Positions 1 to 9,381 of a stretch of DNA of 64,000 nt are shown piece by piece. The position numbers and the translations under genes are program-made. This DNA comes from Schaalia hyovaginalis. GTDB taxonomy: Bacteria; Actinomycetota; Actinomycetes; Actinomycetales; Actinomycetaceae. The notes under the pieces are model-generated. The model did not search any database. It saw only the letters and a program-made list of their open reading frames with translations, and was not told the origin of the DNA. Numbering within the stretch: the stretch's first letter is position 1; every line of letters starts with the position of its first letter. The DNA is taken from positions 2,046,001 through 2,110,000 of the forward strand of contig NZ_JACHMK010000001.1 in assembly GCF_014208035.1 (NCBI RefSeq), written 5' to 3'.

Positions 1-443
1 TACTCGGACAGGCTCGTCGAGGCCCCGGAGTGCTCGTCGCACGAGGCCGTGGCCGCGATTCCCGTGTCGATGATGACCTCCTGTGCGGAAGCGCCCGGGC
101 ACTCGGGATCGGCGCGGATCGCGTCGATGCGCGCGATAAGGGCATCGAGGTCGAAGGAGTCTGCGGGACGCGGCTGCGCGAGGAGGCCGGCGACGCTCGT
201 CGTGCCCTCGTCGATCTCTCCCTGGGAGAGGCCGTACCAGCGGATCCCCTCGCCCTCTTTCTTGCCGATCGTCACGAGCGGCCCCGAATCGTTGATCGAG
301 TTGACGCGCAGGGCGATGAGTTCGTCGCCGAGCTCCTCGACGAGGGCGTCGAGCTGCCCGCGGGCGTCGGGGCCCGAGGAGCATGCCGCCAGGCCGAGTG
401 CGGACGCGGCGAGGGCGGTTGCGAGGAAGGGTTTGAGGGGCAT
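1..443 (-). CDS. Putative secreted lipoprotein, C-terminus cut by window edge
   Basis: Reading the minus strand from an ATG at 443 gives an open frame of 147 codons that runs off the left edge. Residues 1-20 are a lipoprotein signal peptide (MPLKP, then a hydrophobic Ala/Leu stretch) ending in the lipobox LAAC, with the lipidated Cys near residue 21. The mature part is acidic and soluble and starts SSGPDARGQLDALVEELGDE; two further Cys residues (PECPG and ASCDE) lie near residues 120 and 137. I recognise no family. It probably sits on the outer face of the membrane. Its 3' end and downstream neighbour are outside the window. Confidence 0.6.
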   Translation of the reverse strand, partial: MPLKPFLATALAASALGLAACSSGPDARGQLDALVEELGDELIALRVNSINDSGPLVTIGKKEGEGIRWYGLSQGEIDEGTTSVAGLLAQPRPADSFDLDALIARIDAIRADPECPGASAQEVIIDTGIAATASCDEHSGASTSLSE

Positions 444-1038
444 CGTGCTCTCGATTCGCGCTGGGTGCAGACCTGGTGGTCCGCTCGCTGACTGCCACAC
501 TATCGGAACCCGCCGGCATTTCGGGCACACACCCGCACCCGTTTGCGCCCGCGCACTCGGCCTTCGATCCCCATCCCTTCGAAACCCGGATCGGTGACGC
601 GGCGCGGGGAGGCGTTGAACGAGGACGAGGGACCCCTCATGGGACCGGCCCTGCGACGCGCGGGCGCCGCCGGGCCGGGCTCGTGCTCAGAGGAAGCCGG
701 ACTCCTTGACGGGCTGCTCGATCCACGTGTCCGTGGTCCTCTTCGCGGCCCAGTTCGGATCTCGGCGGGATTCTGCACCCGGTGGTGACCGGGCGGAACC
801 ACCGACGCCTCCCTCAGACACGATGTCGCATCGTGGACTGATGATGGAACCAGGGGCTGAATGCACCGCGCCGCGGGCGCCAGGATCCGGACGCGCCGCC
901 ACCGCCCTCGGCGATGTCGGAGGCTCGCGCCATCGCACGATCTCCCATCCTCGCGCGGCACCGGCATCACCCCGCGGTGCACTGAGAGACGATCCGCGGG
1001 AGAGGACAACAGGCGCGGCAGGAGCCGAGGAGAATGGC
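444..1038. other. Region without a convincing gene
   Basis: About 600 bases between the lipoprotein start and the 3' end of the ltrA remnant. The open frames here are GC-rich with no consistent codon pattern. A minus-strand reading ending near 690 (PNWAAKRTTDTWIEQPVKES, then Gly-Phe-Leu and a stop) has plausible protein character over about 25 residues but no start and no conserved upstream part, so it may be a gene relic. I see no promoter, RNA or repeat that I could defend. Confidence 0.4.
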
Positions 1039-2102
1039 CTATCGCGCCTCGATGCACGCGAGTTTCGCCGGGGCGACGCGCATGTACCAGGCCGCTGTGA
1101 AGGCCATGACCGCTGACAGAACAAGGGGCGCCTCCATGCCCGTCCACGCGAAGAGGTCCGCCAGCGCGCCGGCGAGCACGAGGAGCCCCACACAGGCGAT
1201 CAACGGCGTCCAGCCGCGCCGACCGGTGAGACGGGCGAGGTAGATCGCAAAGGCGATGATGCACACGAGCATTCCCCCGAAGAGGAGCGTGACGTTCGCT
1301 CGGCCGAGCACCGCCTCCGGGTCGGCGACCGCCGCCTGGGTGCCGACCGCGTAGGCGACGAAGGCGATGACGAGCGCCTGCTGCCCGAAGGTCGCGAGCT
1401 CGCCGAGGTGGAGCTCCTCAGAGGGCCCGTGTCTGTCGAACCAGGCGTCGACCCTCCCCTGGGTGCGGCCGAAGAAGATCAACCACACGCAGATGACTGC
1501 GCCCATCGTCGCCAAGGCCGCGACGACGTGGCCGGGGCCCTGGGGCGACTGCGCGAGTCCCGTTCCCGTGCGGACGATCGCCTCTCCGAGGCAGATGAGG
1601 AGGAACATCCGGCAGCGCTCGACCATGTGGGCGACGTCGAAGCGAACGACATGATCATCGCGTAGCAGTGGAGCCTCAGGACGGGCACGACGTCGACGCG
1701 GCTCGTCGCGAAGGATCGCCCCACCTGGATCATGAGCATCGGGATGACGAAGCTCCACGGACTGCCCGTGAAAGCCCCGGTGATCGAGGAGTTCATGACG
1801 AGGCCGAGGACCATCACCGCGAGGATCACCCACTGGGAGCGCTGGGTGCGCGCGAGGATCATCGTCGATTCGATGGTGGTGAAGGACCAGATCGTGAAGA
1901 CCGCGATGAGGAGCAGGAGGGTCTGCGCGGCGCCCTCCCATCCGAGGTGGGCGGAGAGGTGCTCGGCGAGCTGGGAGATCGCGAAGACGTAGACGAGGTC
2001 GAAGAAGGTCTCGACGGCCGTGGCCTCTCGAGGCCCCCAGAGGTCGTCTCCGGTCCCGGCGGGCGTCGCCGGATCGGGCGCCGGCCATCGGCGTCTCCTC
2101 AC
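1039..2102 (-). pseudogene. ltrA: Low-temperature-requirement A (LtrA) family, frameshifted
   Basis: LtrA proteins are polytopic membrane proteins of unclear function, about 380-400 residues long. The N-terminal half is read from a GTG at 2102 (VETFFDLVYVFAISQLAEHL, then several membrane segments, to about MLMIQVGRSFATSR). The C-terminal half is in another frame and begins around HMVERCRMFLLICLGEAIV, continuing through four more hydrophobic segments to the stop at 1039. The frame change falls between about 1640 and 1710. Intact LtrA proteins have roughly 60 residues between these two blocks; here there are about 25. So I infer both a deletion and a frameshift. A sequencing error could explain the frameshift but not the missing residues. 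Confidence 0.7.
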
Positions 2103-2119
2103 CGTCGGTCGCCCCCAGT

Positions 2120-2510
2120 CTACGGATCCCCTGCTACCTCCGAGTCCGCCGAACGGCGCGCGGAGGCGAGGTCCTTGAGCATGACGCCATCCTTCTCGCG
2201 GCCGAGGACGGCGACGAAGCCCTCGCTCCGGTAGAGCGCCAGGGCGCGGCCGTTCCCCGCCTCGCAAGACAGTGCGACGCGCTGGGCTCCGGCCTCGGCG
2301 AGGGCGACGAGGGCGGAGCGCAGGAGCTCCCGACTGATACCGCGTCCGCGGAAGTCCACCGCGACCCACAGGGAGATCTCCGGCGTCGCCTCATCGACGA
2401 AGCCGTAGCCCGAGTCGTCCGTGGGCAGGTAGAGCGCCCATGCGACTCCGATCGGCCGGCCGCCTTCTTCGGCGACGACCCCGAGATCGCCTCGGATGGT
2501 CGCGGCGACT
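2120..2510 (-). pseudogene. GNAT acetyltransferase, 5'-truncated
   Basis: The C-terminal part of a GNAT-fold acetyltransferase is clear: GGRPIGVAWALYLPT (beta strands 2-3), ISLWVAVDFRGRGISRELL with the acetyl-CoA-binding R/Q-x-x-G-x-G/A loop (FRGRGIS), and NGRALALYRSEGFV near the end. The usual first 50-60 residues are absent: upstream of IRGDLGVVAEEGG the frame has no ATG, GTG or TTG in a sensible place and soon overlaps the oppositely oriented aminotransferase gene that starts at 2522. I infer a truncated relic, or a gene using a start I cannot identify. The 5' boundary given is approximate. Confidence 0.5.
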
Positions 2511-2521
2511 ACCGTTGCCCC

Positions 2522-3697
2522 GTGCGCTTCTCCAGTCGCGTCGACGTCTCCGGCCCCAATCCGATCAGCGGCGCGGAGTCCGCCGCCAGAGCCCAGGGGC
2601 GTCCCCCCGTCGCGCTCAGCGATTCGAACCCCACGCGCCACGGCCTCGCCCCCCGCCTCCTCCCCTCGAGCTACGATCCCGATCCCCGGGGCGAGCGCCG
2701 AGCGCGGGCGCAGTTGGCGGACTTCCTCTCGGTCACTCAGAACCGGGTCGTCGACCCCGACGACCTCTACCTCCTGAGCTCGACCTCGCAGGCCTACTCG
2801 TGGCTGATCAAGCTGCTGTGCGATCCGGGCGACGCGGTCCTCTCCCCCGCCCCCGGCTACCCGCTCGTCGAGTCGATCGCGCGCCTCGAGGCCGTGCGGG
2901 CGCTCGCCTACCCGCTCCACCGCTACGGGCACTGGGAGGTCGACGCCGCCGCCGTGGCCGAGATCCTCGACGGACCCGAGGGAGGCGCCGTCCGCGCCCT
3001 CGTCCTCATCAGCCCGAACAACCCGACGGGCTCGTACGTCTCGGCCGACGAGTACTCCCGACTCGTCGAGGTCTGCCGGCGCCACGACCTCCCCCTCATC
3101 GCCGATGAGGTCTTCTTCGACTACCGCCTCGCCGACGGCGTCGACCGCGTCCGCATCGCCGGGCGCGACGAGGTCCTCACCTTCGCCCTCGACGGCCTGT
3201 CCAAGCGCCTCGCCGCGCCCCACGCGAAGCTCGCGTGGATCGAGGTCTCGGGCCCAGCCGATCTGGTGGCCGAAGCGAAGATGCGGATGGACGCCATCGC
3301 CGACGACTTCCTGCCGCTCGGAGCGCTCATCACCGAGCGGATGCCCGAGTTCTGCGAGCAGATTCCCGAGCAGACGCGTTCGGTGCGAGCCCGGTGCCTG
3401 AGGAATCTCGCCGCGCTGCGCGGGCTCGTGAGCGCTGAACCCTCGGGGACCCTCGAGCTGCTCGAACCCGAGGGCGGGTGGAATGCGCTCGTGCGCTTCC
3501 CCTCGGCCATCGACGAGGACGACCTCATCACCCGCCTCATCGTCGAGGACGCCCTCACCGTCCAACCCGGATACTTCTTCGACATGCCCGATGCCGGCTA
3601 CGTCTCGGTGTCGCTGCTTCTCGAAGCCGAGCGATTCCGCGATGCGGCCTCGATGCTCATCGGGCGCCTCGGACACGAGGCGACCGCGCTCGCCTAA
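2522..3697 (+). CDS. PLP-dependent class I/II aminotransferase
   Basis: A 391-residue fold-type I PLP enzyme. Visible motifs are SPNNPTG near residue 162 (substrate/PLP loop), IADEVFFDY (PLP ring-stacking Asp and Tyr) and DGLSKRLAAPHAKLAW, which carries the Schiff-base Lys. The N-terminal segment DSNPTRHGLAPRLLPSSYDP resembles the substrate-binding loop of aspartate/alanine-type aminotransferases. The start is a GTG inside the region where the opposing acetyltransferase relic ends. The substrate cannot be assigned from sequence; no biosynthetic neighbours help. It converges on ychF across a shared hairpin terminator. Confidence 0.88.
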   Translation: MRFSSRVDVSGPNPISGAESAARAQGRPPVALSDSNPTRHGLAPRLLPSSYDPDPRGERRARAQLADFLSVTQNRVVDPDDLYLLSSTSQAYSWLIKLLCDPGDAVLSPAPGYPLVESIARLEAVRALAYPLHRYGHWEVDAAAVAEILDGPEGGAVRALVLISPNNPTGSYVSADEYSRLVEVCRRHDLPLIADEVFFDYRLADGVDRVRIAGRDEVLTFALDGLSKRLAAPHAKLAWIEVSGPADLVAEAKMRMDAIADDFLPLGALITERMPEFCEQIPEQTRSVRARCLRNLAALRGLVSAEPSGTLELLEPEGGWNALVRFPSAIDEDDLITRLIVEDALTVQPGYFFDMPDAGYVSVSLLLEAERFRDAASMLIGRLGHEATALA

Positions 3698-3732
3698 ACC
3701 GCTGAGGGATCGGGGCTCCCGCGAAAGCGATG

Positions 3733-3766
3733 CGCCCCGCCCTCGTCGATGAACGAGGACGGGGCG
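3733..3766. terminator. Bidirectional hairpin between aminotransferase and ychF
   Basis: A 14-base stem with one mismatch (CGCCCCGCCCTCGT at 3733-3746 against ACGAGGACGGGGCG at 3753-3766) and a 6-base loop lies between two convergent stop codons. The position and symmetry fit a shared terminator. Confidence 0.6.
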
Positions 3767-3785
3767 GTCGCCGCGCAGAATCGGC

Positions 3786-4877
3786 TCAGACGTTGAACTT
3801 GAACTCGACGATGTCGCCGTCGGCCATGACGTAGTCCTTGCCCTCCATGCGGACCCGACCGGCCGCGCGGGCTTCCTGGACGCCGCCGTACTCGACGAGG
3901 TCGTTGAAGGAGACGATCTCCGCCTTGATGAAGCCGCGCTGGAAGTCCGTGTGAATGACGCCCGCGGCCTGCGGCGCGGTGTCGCCCTTGCGGATCGTCC
4001 ATGCGCGCGACTCCTTGGGCCCCGCGGTCAAGTAGGTCTGCAGGCCGAGGGTTTCGAATCCGACGCGGGCCAACTTGTCCAGGCCCGCCTCCTCCTGACC
4101 GGATTCGGCGAGCATCTCGCGCGCATCCTCCTCATCGAGTTCGACGAGCTCGGACTCGAACTGGGCGTCGAGGAAGATCGCCTCGGCAGGCGCGACGAGG
4201 CCGCGCAGCTCGGCCTGAAGGGCTTCATCCTCCATGCCCTTCGCATCCATGTTGAACACGAAGATGAAGGGCTTCGTCGTCATGAGCTGGAAGGACTTGA
4301 GCGCCGCCTGATCGAGCTTCGCCCCCTCCGGGCCCGAAAGCAGCTCCCCGCGCTCCAGGAGCGACAGCGCCTCCTTCGCGGTCTCCAGGAACACCGGCTC
4401 GGTCTTCTTGCCGCGGACCTCCTTCTCGAGGCGCGGGATCTGCTTCTCGAGGGTCTGCATGTCGGCGAGGATGAGCTCGGTCTGGATCGTCTCGATATCG
4501 GAGGCCGGATCGACTTTGCCATCGACGTGCACGACATCAGGGTCTGCGAAGGCCCTGGTCACCTGACAGATCGCGTCGGCCTCGCGGATATTCGCGAGGA
4601 ACTGGTTGCCCAGGCCCTCGCCCTCGGATGCGCCACGGACGATGCCGGCGATGTCGACGAAGGACACGGTCGCCGGGATGATCTTCTCCGAGTGGAACAT
4701 CTCGGCGAGGACCTTGAGCCGCGGGTCGGGCAGCGGCACGACGCCGACATTCGGCTCGATCGTCGCGAAGGGGTAGTTCGCGGCGAGCACGGTCGCGCGG
4801 GTCAGGGCATTGAACAGGGTCGACTTGCCGACATTGGGCAGTCCGGCGATTCCGATGGTGAGAGACACGCTCGTCAT
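3786..4877 (-). CDS. ychF: Redox-regulated ATPase YchF
   Basis: A 363-residue Obg/YchF-family P-loop NTPase that prefers ATP and associates with ribosomes. The P-loop GLPNVGKST is at residues 12-20, the switch/G3 region reads VDIAGIV, and NMDA near residue 203 replaces the NKxD guanine-specificity motif, the known reason for ATP preference. A helical hairpin follows the G domain and a TGS domain occupies about the last 85 residues, ending IVEFKFNV. Length matches the family exactly when started at the ATG at 4877. Confidence 0.96.
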   Translation of the reverse strand: MTSVSLTIGIAGLPNVGKSTLFNALTRATVLAANYPFATIEPNVGVVPLPDPRLKVLAEMFHSEKIIPATVSFVDIAGIVRGASEGEGLGNQFLANIREADAICQVTRAFADPDVVHVDGKVDPASDIETIQTELILADMQTLEKQIPRLEKEVRGKKTEPVFLETAKEALSLLERGELLSGPEGAKLDQAALKSFQLMTTKPFIFVFNMDAKGMEDEALQAELRGLVAPAEAIFLDAQFESELVELDEEDAREMLAESGQEEAGLDKLARVGFETLGLQTYLTAGPKESRAWTIRKGDTAPQAAGVIHTDFQRGFIKAEIVSFNDLVEYGGVQEARAAGRVRMEGKDYVMADGDIVEFKFNV

Positions 4878-5000
4878 TCTAGGCGAGCGCCCCAGCATCC
4901 GCCCCACCCGCCCGCAGCCCCGCCCTCGTCCCCCGGCCGTTTTCCACAGACGAGGGCGGACGCCCTGACGCATCGGAGCGAAGAGCGCCAGACTCCGATC

Positions 5001-6050
5001 ATGATGCTCCCCCACTCCAAGCTCATCCGCACGCACAGGAAGACGCCGCCCCGGCGCTCCGAAGGCTCCGTGCTCATCAAACGCGGCTTCAGTCTGAGCC
5101 TCACGGGAGAGGAGGCCGGGCTCAAAATTTGGGACATCCGCGGGCTCGTCGCGGGCGCGCGCATCCTCGCGGTTCACGGCGCATGCAGCCGTCCGCCCGT
5201 ATTCACCGATGAATCCGCGATGATCCTCCACGGCCTCACCCCGTGGGCGCCGAACCCCGATGTCTTCCTGCGGGCCAGCTGGCGCTATTCCACTACGGCC
5301 CTCCCCGAGGTCGCCATCGGCTCCTGCACCGTACCGGGCGTGCGGATCCGGCAAATCACCTCCGCACTCTTCGAAGATGAGCGACTCGAGATCGACGGCG
5401 TCCTCGCCGACCCCCTTGAAACGGTCTCTTTGCACATGGCATGCACACGACCGGTTCTCGACGCGCTCACCTGCGTCTGCGAGTCGCTGCGCGCGCTCAG
5501 CGCCTTCGATCGCTTCCGTATCGAGGAATCGCGGGTCCGGGAGCATCAGGTGAAGAGGCGCATGCTGGAGAAGCTCCGGCGCATGAACGAACCGCGGAGC
5601 CTTCGCGGTCTCCATCGCGCTGAGCTCATCGTCCGCTACTCCCACGCCGCCTGTGAAAGCATCGGGGAGATCGGACTGCTCGGGGTGCTCCTCACGCTGT
5701 TCCCGGACGAACTCGTCAGCCAGTACGAGATCTTCACGGGAGGCAGGAGGTACTTCGCAGATTTCGCCCTGGTGAGATGGCGCATTCTCATCGAATTCGA
5801 CGGCGTCGGGAAGATGGGGGCTGACGAGGCGTCCTTCCACCGGGCGAAGCGGGACTTCCTCGCACGTCAACGCTCATTGGAGGACGCGGGATGGACGGTC
5901 ATCCGCGTCGGGTGGGCCGATGTACTCGATCCGCAGGGGCTGCGGGCCAAGCTCATTGAAAGGATCCTGCGGGTGCAGGCGCAGAAAGGGGATGTCGAGC
6001 TGCCGGGTGAGACCGCGCAGGCATTCCTCGAGATGCTCATCAGGGCGTGA
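5001..6050 (+). CDS. AbiEi/DUF559-like protein with endonuclease-type C-terminus
   Basis: A 349-residue protein of a type widespread in actinobacteria. The C-terminal part (about 240-330) looks like a DUF559/Vsr-like PD-(D/E)xK nuclease fold: RRYFADFALVRWRILIEFDG supplies the Asp and the Glu-phi-Asp acidic pair, followed by KRDFLARQRSLEDAGW and VIRVGWADV. The N-terminal half resembles AbiEi-type transcriptional regulators associated with such proteins, but no abortive-infection partner is adjacent. It starts at tandem ATGs (5001/5004). Its cellular role is unknown; the nuclease assignment is family-level inference. Confidence 0.7.
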   Translation: MMLPHSKLIRTHRKTPPRRSEGSVLIKRGFSLSLTGEEAGLKIWDIRGLVAGARILAVHGACSRPPVFTDESAMILHGLTPWAPNPDVFLRASWRYSTTALPEVAIGSCTVPGVRIRQITSALFEDERLEIDGVLADPLETVSLHMACTRPVLDALTCVCESLRALSAFDRFRIEESRVREHQVKRRMLEKLRRMNEPRSLRGLHRAELIVRYSHAACESIGEIGLLGVLLTLFPDELVSQYEIFTGGRRYFADFALVRWRILIEFDGVGKMGADEASFHRAKRDFLARQRSLEDAGWTVIRVGWADVLDPQGLRAKLIERILRVQAQKGDVELPGETAQAFLEMLIRA

Positions 6051-6085
6051 GGCGACGCGACGCGTGCTCCTTGCGTGCACGAGTT

Positions 6086-6323
6086 GCCAAGCCCGCACAC
6101 AAAGGGCCAACCCCGCACACAAGAAACACACTGCGGACTTAACCCCTCCAATGAGCCCGCCAACCCCGCACACAAAGGGCCAACCCCGCACACAAAGGGC
6201 CAACCCCGCATTCAAGGGGCCAATCCCGCACACAAGAAACACACTGCGGACTTAGCCCCTCCGGTGAGCCCGCCAAGCCCGCACACAAAGGGCCAACCCC
6301 ACATACGAGAACCACACTGCGGG
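6086..6323. repeat. Interspersed 20-bp / 53-bp direct repeat tract
   Basis: Unit A is 20 bp (GCCAACCCCGCACACAAAGG with minor variants). Unit B is 53 bp, begins with the same 14 bases and continues into a stretch containing ACACACTGCGGACTTA. The order I read is A B A A A B A B', the last copy being truncated and diverged. The tract fills the gap between the DUF559-type gene and the 3' end of ispH. On the minus strand the units can be read as open frames, but base changes do not follow codon positions. There are no unique spacers, so it is not a CRISPR array. Confidence 0.85.
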
Positions 6324-6379
6324 ATCGGCAGGGCTGGAACCCGCCGAATCAGCCGAGAGGCACCCTCGCGCCCGGCTTT

Positions 6380-7486
6380 TCAGCTCGTGTGATCCGGCCC
6401 GGCCTTGCGCGGGGCGTGAGGCCTGCCGTCGGCGAGGCCGTGCGCGGCGAGTTCCGAGCGCAGGTTCCTCGGCAGGGCGAAGGTCGTCGTCTCCGTCTCA
6501 GTCCGGACCTCTTCAACCGTCGGGAAGCCGCGCGCCTGCAACCATTGGACGACCTCGCGGACGAGGATCTCCGGCACGGACGCACCCGAGGTCAGACCGA
6601 CGACACTGGCCCCGTCGAACCAGGATTCTTGCAGCTCGGATGCCATATCGACCCGGTATGCCGAACCCGCGCCCGCCTCCAGGGCGACCTCCACCAGCCG
6701 CACCGAGTTCGACGAGTTCGCCGAACCCACGACGATCATCACATCGACGCCGGGGGCGATGGTCTTCACCGCGACCTGGCGGTTCTGCGTCGCATAGCAG
6801 ATGTCATCCGAGGGCGGATCGATGAGCTCGGGGAAGCGGCGGCGCAGGCGCTCAACGGTCTCACGGGTCTCATCGACGGACAGGGTCGTCTGAGAGATCC
6901 ACACGACCCGGGACGGATCCCGGACCTCGACCCGGTCCACCTCATCGGGAGTGCCGACCACCTGGATATGCGCGGGCGCCTCGCCGAAGGTCCCCTCGAC
7001 CTCCTCGTGCCCCTGATGGCCCACGAGGATGATGTCGTAATCCTCCTTCGCGAAGCGCACGGCCTCACGGTGGACCTTCGTCACCAGCGGGCACGTCGCA
7101 TCGATCGAGGCGAGACCGCGGGCCTCGGCCCTCTCATGCACTTGAGGCGACACGCCGTGGGCCGAGAAGACGACACGCGCGCCCTCGGGAACCTCGTCGA
7201 CTTCCTGAACGAAAACGGCGCCGCGCTTGCTCAGCGACTCCACGACGTACTTGTTGTGGACGATCTCCTTGCGGACGTACACGGGGGCTCCGTACAGGTC
7301 GAGCGCCTTCTCCACGACATCGACCGCGCGATCGACGCCCGCGCAATACCCCCGCGGGGCCGCCAGGAGGATCCGCCCGCTTCCGTCGAGGGCCGCGGAG
7401 TCGAGGGCAGGGCTCCCCGATGAGACGGGCACGCCCGAGGGCGCAGGAGTCGAGCCGCCGATGCGGTCGGTGATCGTGTCATTCAT
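6380..7486 (-). CDS. ispH: 4-hydroxy-3-methylbut-2-enyl diphosphate reductase
   Basis: Last enzyme of the MEP isoprenoid pathway: a [4Fe-4S] cytosolic enzyme that reduces HMBPP to IPP and DMAPP. All three cluster cysteines are visible: [12 protein letters not shown] (C48), [12 protein letters not shown] (C132) and [11 protein letters not shown] (C230). The catalytic Glu lies in the block [12 protein letters not shown]. About 35 residues rich in Ser/Pro/Ala precede the conserved core. I chose the ATG at 7486; an in-frame TTG at 7495 is possible but lacks a ribosome-binding site. It diverges from xseA, a common actinobacterial neighbour pairing. Confidence 0.95.
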   Translation of the reverse strand: MNDTITDRIGGSTPAPSGVPVSSGSPALDSAALDGSGRILLAAPRGYCAGVDRAVDVVEKALDLYGAPVYVRKEIVHNKYVVESLSKRGAVFVQEVDEVPEGARVVFSAHGVSPQVHERAEARGLASIDATCPLVTKVHREAVRFAKEDYDIILVGHQGHEEVEGTFGEAPAHIQVVGTPDEVDRVEVRDPSRVVWISQTTLSVDETRETVERLRRRFPELIDPPSDDICYATQNRQVAVKTIAPGVDVMIVVGSANSSNSVRLVEVALEAGAGSAYRVDMASELQESWFDGASVVGLTSGASVPEILVREVVQWLQARGFPTVEEVRTETETTTFALPRNLRSELAAHGLADGRPHAPRKAGPDHTS

Positions 7487-7698
7487 GGGCTCCAATCTAG
7501 CCGGAGGCCCCGGATGCCGCCCGTCCTCGCCTGCGCGCCCGGACCGCGGATGCTCAAGGCCATCGCCTTCCGGGGGCTCCCGCCCGTCGCCGCGCTCCGC
7601 CCGCAGGTCCGCCCGCGGGTCGGCTCACGGGGTTCACGGGCGGGCCCTCGAGGCTGAGGAGGAGCGGAGATGGCGGCGCCCTGTGGCATGCTTGACGG

Positions 7699-8967
7699 GT
7701 GCACAACCAGCCCCCCGCCGCGAAGGCCGCCGATACGACGCGCGACAACCCGTGGCCCTTGCGCAGGCTCACCGAGAACATCAAGATCTACGTCGACAGG
7801 ATGTCGACCCTGTGGGTGGAGGGCCAGGTCGTCGAATACAAGCCGCGGCCCGGGACGAAGATGGCCTTCTTCGTGCTCCGCGACGTCGAGACCGACACCT
7901 CGATGACCGTGACCGCCTGGCCGTCGATGCTCGACGCCTCGGGCCCAGCCTTCACCGAGGGCGCGCGCGTCGTGACCCGCGTGAAGCCCGTGTTCTGGGA
8001 GCGCCGCGGCACGCTGAACCTGCGCGCTGAAGAGGTTCATGTCGCGGGACTCGGCGATCTGCTCGCCCGCATCGAGCAGACTCGGCGCCGCCTCGCCGAG
8101 GAGGGCCTGTTCGACGCGGAGCGCAAGAAGCCCCTCCCCTTCCTGCCGCGCACGATCGGTCTGATCTGCGGTCGCAATGCGAAGGCGAAGGATGACGTAC
8201 TGGTGAACGCGAGTGCGCGCTGGCCCGGCGCCCGTTTCGAGATCCGCGAGGTCGCCGTCCAGGGCGACCGGGCGGTGCCCGAGGTGACCCGCGCGCTCGG
8301 AGAGCTCGACGCCATCGAGAGCATCGACGTCATCATCATCGCCCGCGGCGGCGGTTCGGTCGAAGACCTCCTGCCCTTCTCCGAAGAGGCGCTGGTGCGC
8401 GCGGCGGCTTCGGCCTCGACGCCGATCGTCTCGGCCATCGGTCACGAGGGCGATGCTCCCCTCCTCGATCTGGTGGCCGACTACCGCGCGTCGACTCCGA
8501 CCGACGCGGCGCGTCGCATCGTCCCGGATTTCGCGGTGGAGAGCGAGGGGATCTCCCAGTGCCGATCCCGGATGCGGGCCGCGCTCGGCGCGCGGCTGAC
8601 ACGGGAGGCTCAGGAGCTGGCCCTCGTCACGAGCAGACCCGTCCTGCTCAGTCCCGACGCCGTTCTCGATTCGTACGGGGATCAGCTCTCCCGCGGCACG
8701 GAGGCCATGCGCAGGGCCGTTGAGCGGCGCCTCGCGAGCGAGTCCCAGGAGCTCGTCCGCGCCCGCGCTTCGCTCGCCGCCCTGTCCCCGCAGGGCACCC
8801 TCGATCGCGGATACGCGATGCTCAAGCTTCCCAACGGCGCCCTGATCAGGGACGCGGCCGAAGTGGGCAAGGGCGCTCTGATCGAGGGCGTCCTCGCCCG
8901 AGGGCGCCTCGTCGCCCAAGTCGTCGGGACGACTCGGCCCGTCGCGCCCTCGTCAATTGACGAATAA
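7699..8967 (+). CDS. xseA: Exodeoxyribonuclease VII large subunit
   Basis: Catalytic large subunit of ExoVII, which degrades single-stranded DNA from both ends together with XseB. The N-terminal OB fold is about residues 15-115 (ENIKIYVDRMSTLWVEGQV). The nuclease core carries GLICGRNAKAKDDVLVNA and IIIARGGGSVEDLLPFSEE, followed by the family's SAIGHEGDAPLLDLVADYRA. The helical arm and a short C-terminal domain (TLDRGYAMLK) complete it. It begins at a GTG. The stop overlaps the spacer to xseB, so the two are probably co-transcribed. Confidence 0.95.
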   Translation: MHNQPPAAKAADTTRDNPWPLRRLTENIKIYVDRMSTLWVEGQVVEYKPRPGTKMAFFVLRDVETDTSMTVTAWPSMLDASGPAFTEGARVVTRVKPVFWERRGTLNLRAEEVHVAGLGDLLARIEQTRRRLAEEGLFDAERKKPLPFLPRTIGLICGRNAKAKDDVLVNASARWPGARFEIREVAVQGDRAVPEVTRALGELDAIESIDVIIIARGGGSVEDLLPFSEEALVRAAASASTPIVSAIGHEGDAPLLDLVADYRASTPTDAARRIVPDFAVESEGISQCRSRMRAALGARLTREAQELALVTSRPVLLSPDAVLDSYGDQLSRGTEAMRRAVERRLASESQELVRARASLAALSPQGTLDRGYAMLKLPNGALIRDAAEVGKGALIEGVLARGRLVAQVVGTTRPVAPSSIDE

Positions 8968-9017
8968 TGCAGACCGCTTCCCCTTCCGGGGGAGCACCCC
9001 AACACCTAGGAGGACAT

Positions 9018-9245
9018 GTGGCCAGCGACAACCCCGAAATCTCCGCCCTCGGGTATGAGCAGGCGCGCGACGAACTCGTCGGGATCGTGCGGGCCCTCGA
9101 ATCCGGGCAGGCCCCCCTCGAGGACACCCTCGCCCTCTGGGAGCGCGGTGAGGCTCTGGCGGCGCACTGCCGTTCGATCCTCGATTCCGCCCAGCAGCGC
9201 CTTGTCCGGGTCCAGTCGTCCGAAACGGGCCCCCGGGAGGACTGA
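9018..9245 (+). CDS. xseB: Exodeoxyribonuclease VII small subunit
   Basis: A 75-residue helical-hairpin protein that binds the arm of XseA. It has the family pattern LGYEQARDELVGIVRALESG, then QAPLEDTLALWERGEALA and CRSILDSAQQRLVRV. I place the start at the GTG at 9018 because an excellent AGGAGG lies 6 bases upstream; the longer frame from the ATG at 8967 adds 17 residues unlike the family and has no ribosome-binding site. The 50-base gap from xseA suggests one transcript. Confidence 0.93.
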   Translation: MASDNPEISALGYEQARDELVGIVRALESGQAPLEDTLALWERGEALAAHCRSILDSAQQRLVRVQSSETGPRED

Positions 9246-9381
9246 GGCCCTTCGCGATCCCGGGGCGCCCGGATCCGAGATGCCCCGGGCCGTTTTCGCC
9301 CTCTCAGCGCCTCACGGGGGCGGGTTCGCCGATTAGACTGAACGCATTGCGGCGCCTCCGCCGCCCAAGGAAGGACGCGAC

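Noticed and set aside
690..800. Minus-strand C-terminal-like peptide near the left end
   Set aside because: About 25 plausible residues but no start, no domain and no support upstream; kept only as a possible relic in the gap description.
5867..6242. Minus-strand frames rich in WPFVCG-like repeats over the repeat tract
   Set aside because: They are translations of the tandem DNA units; differences between units ignore codon position, and there is no ribosome-binding site or family.
6086..6323. Possible CRISPR array
   Set aside because: Repeats are contiguous or nested with no unique spacers of constant length, and no cas genes occur in the window.
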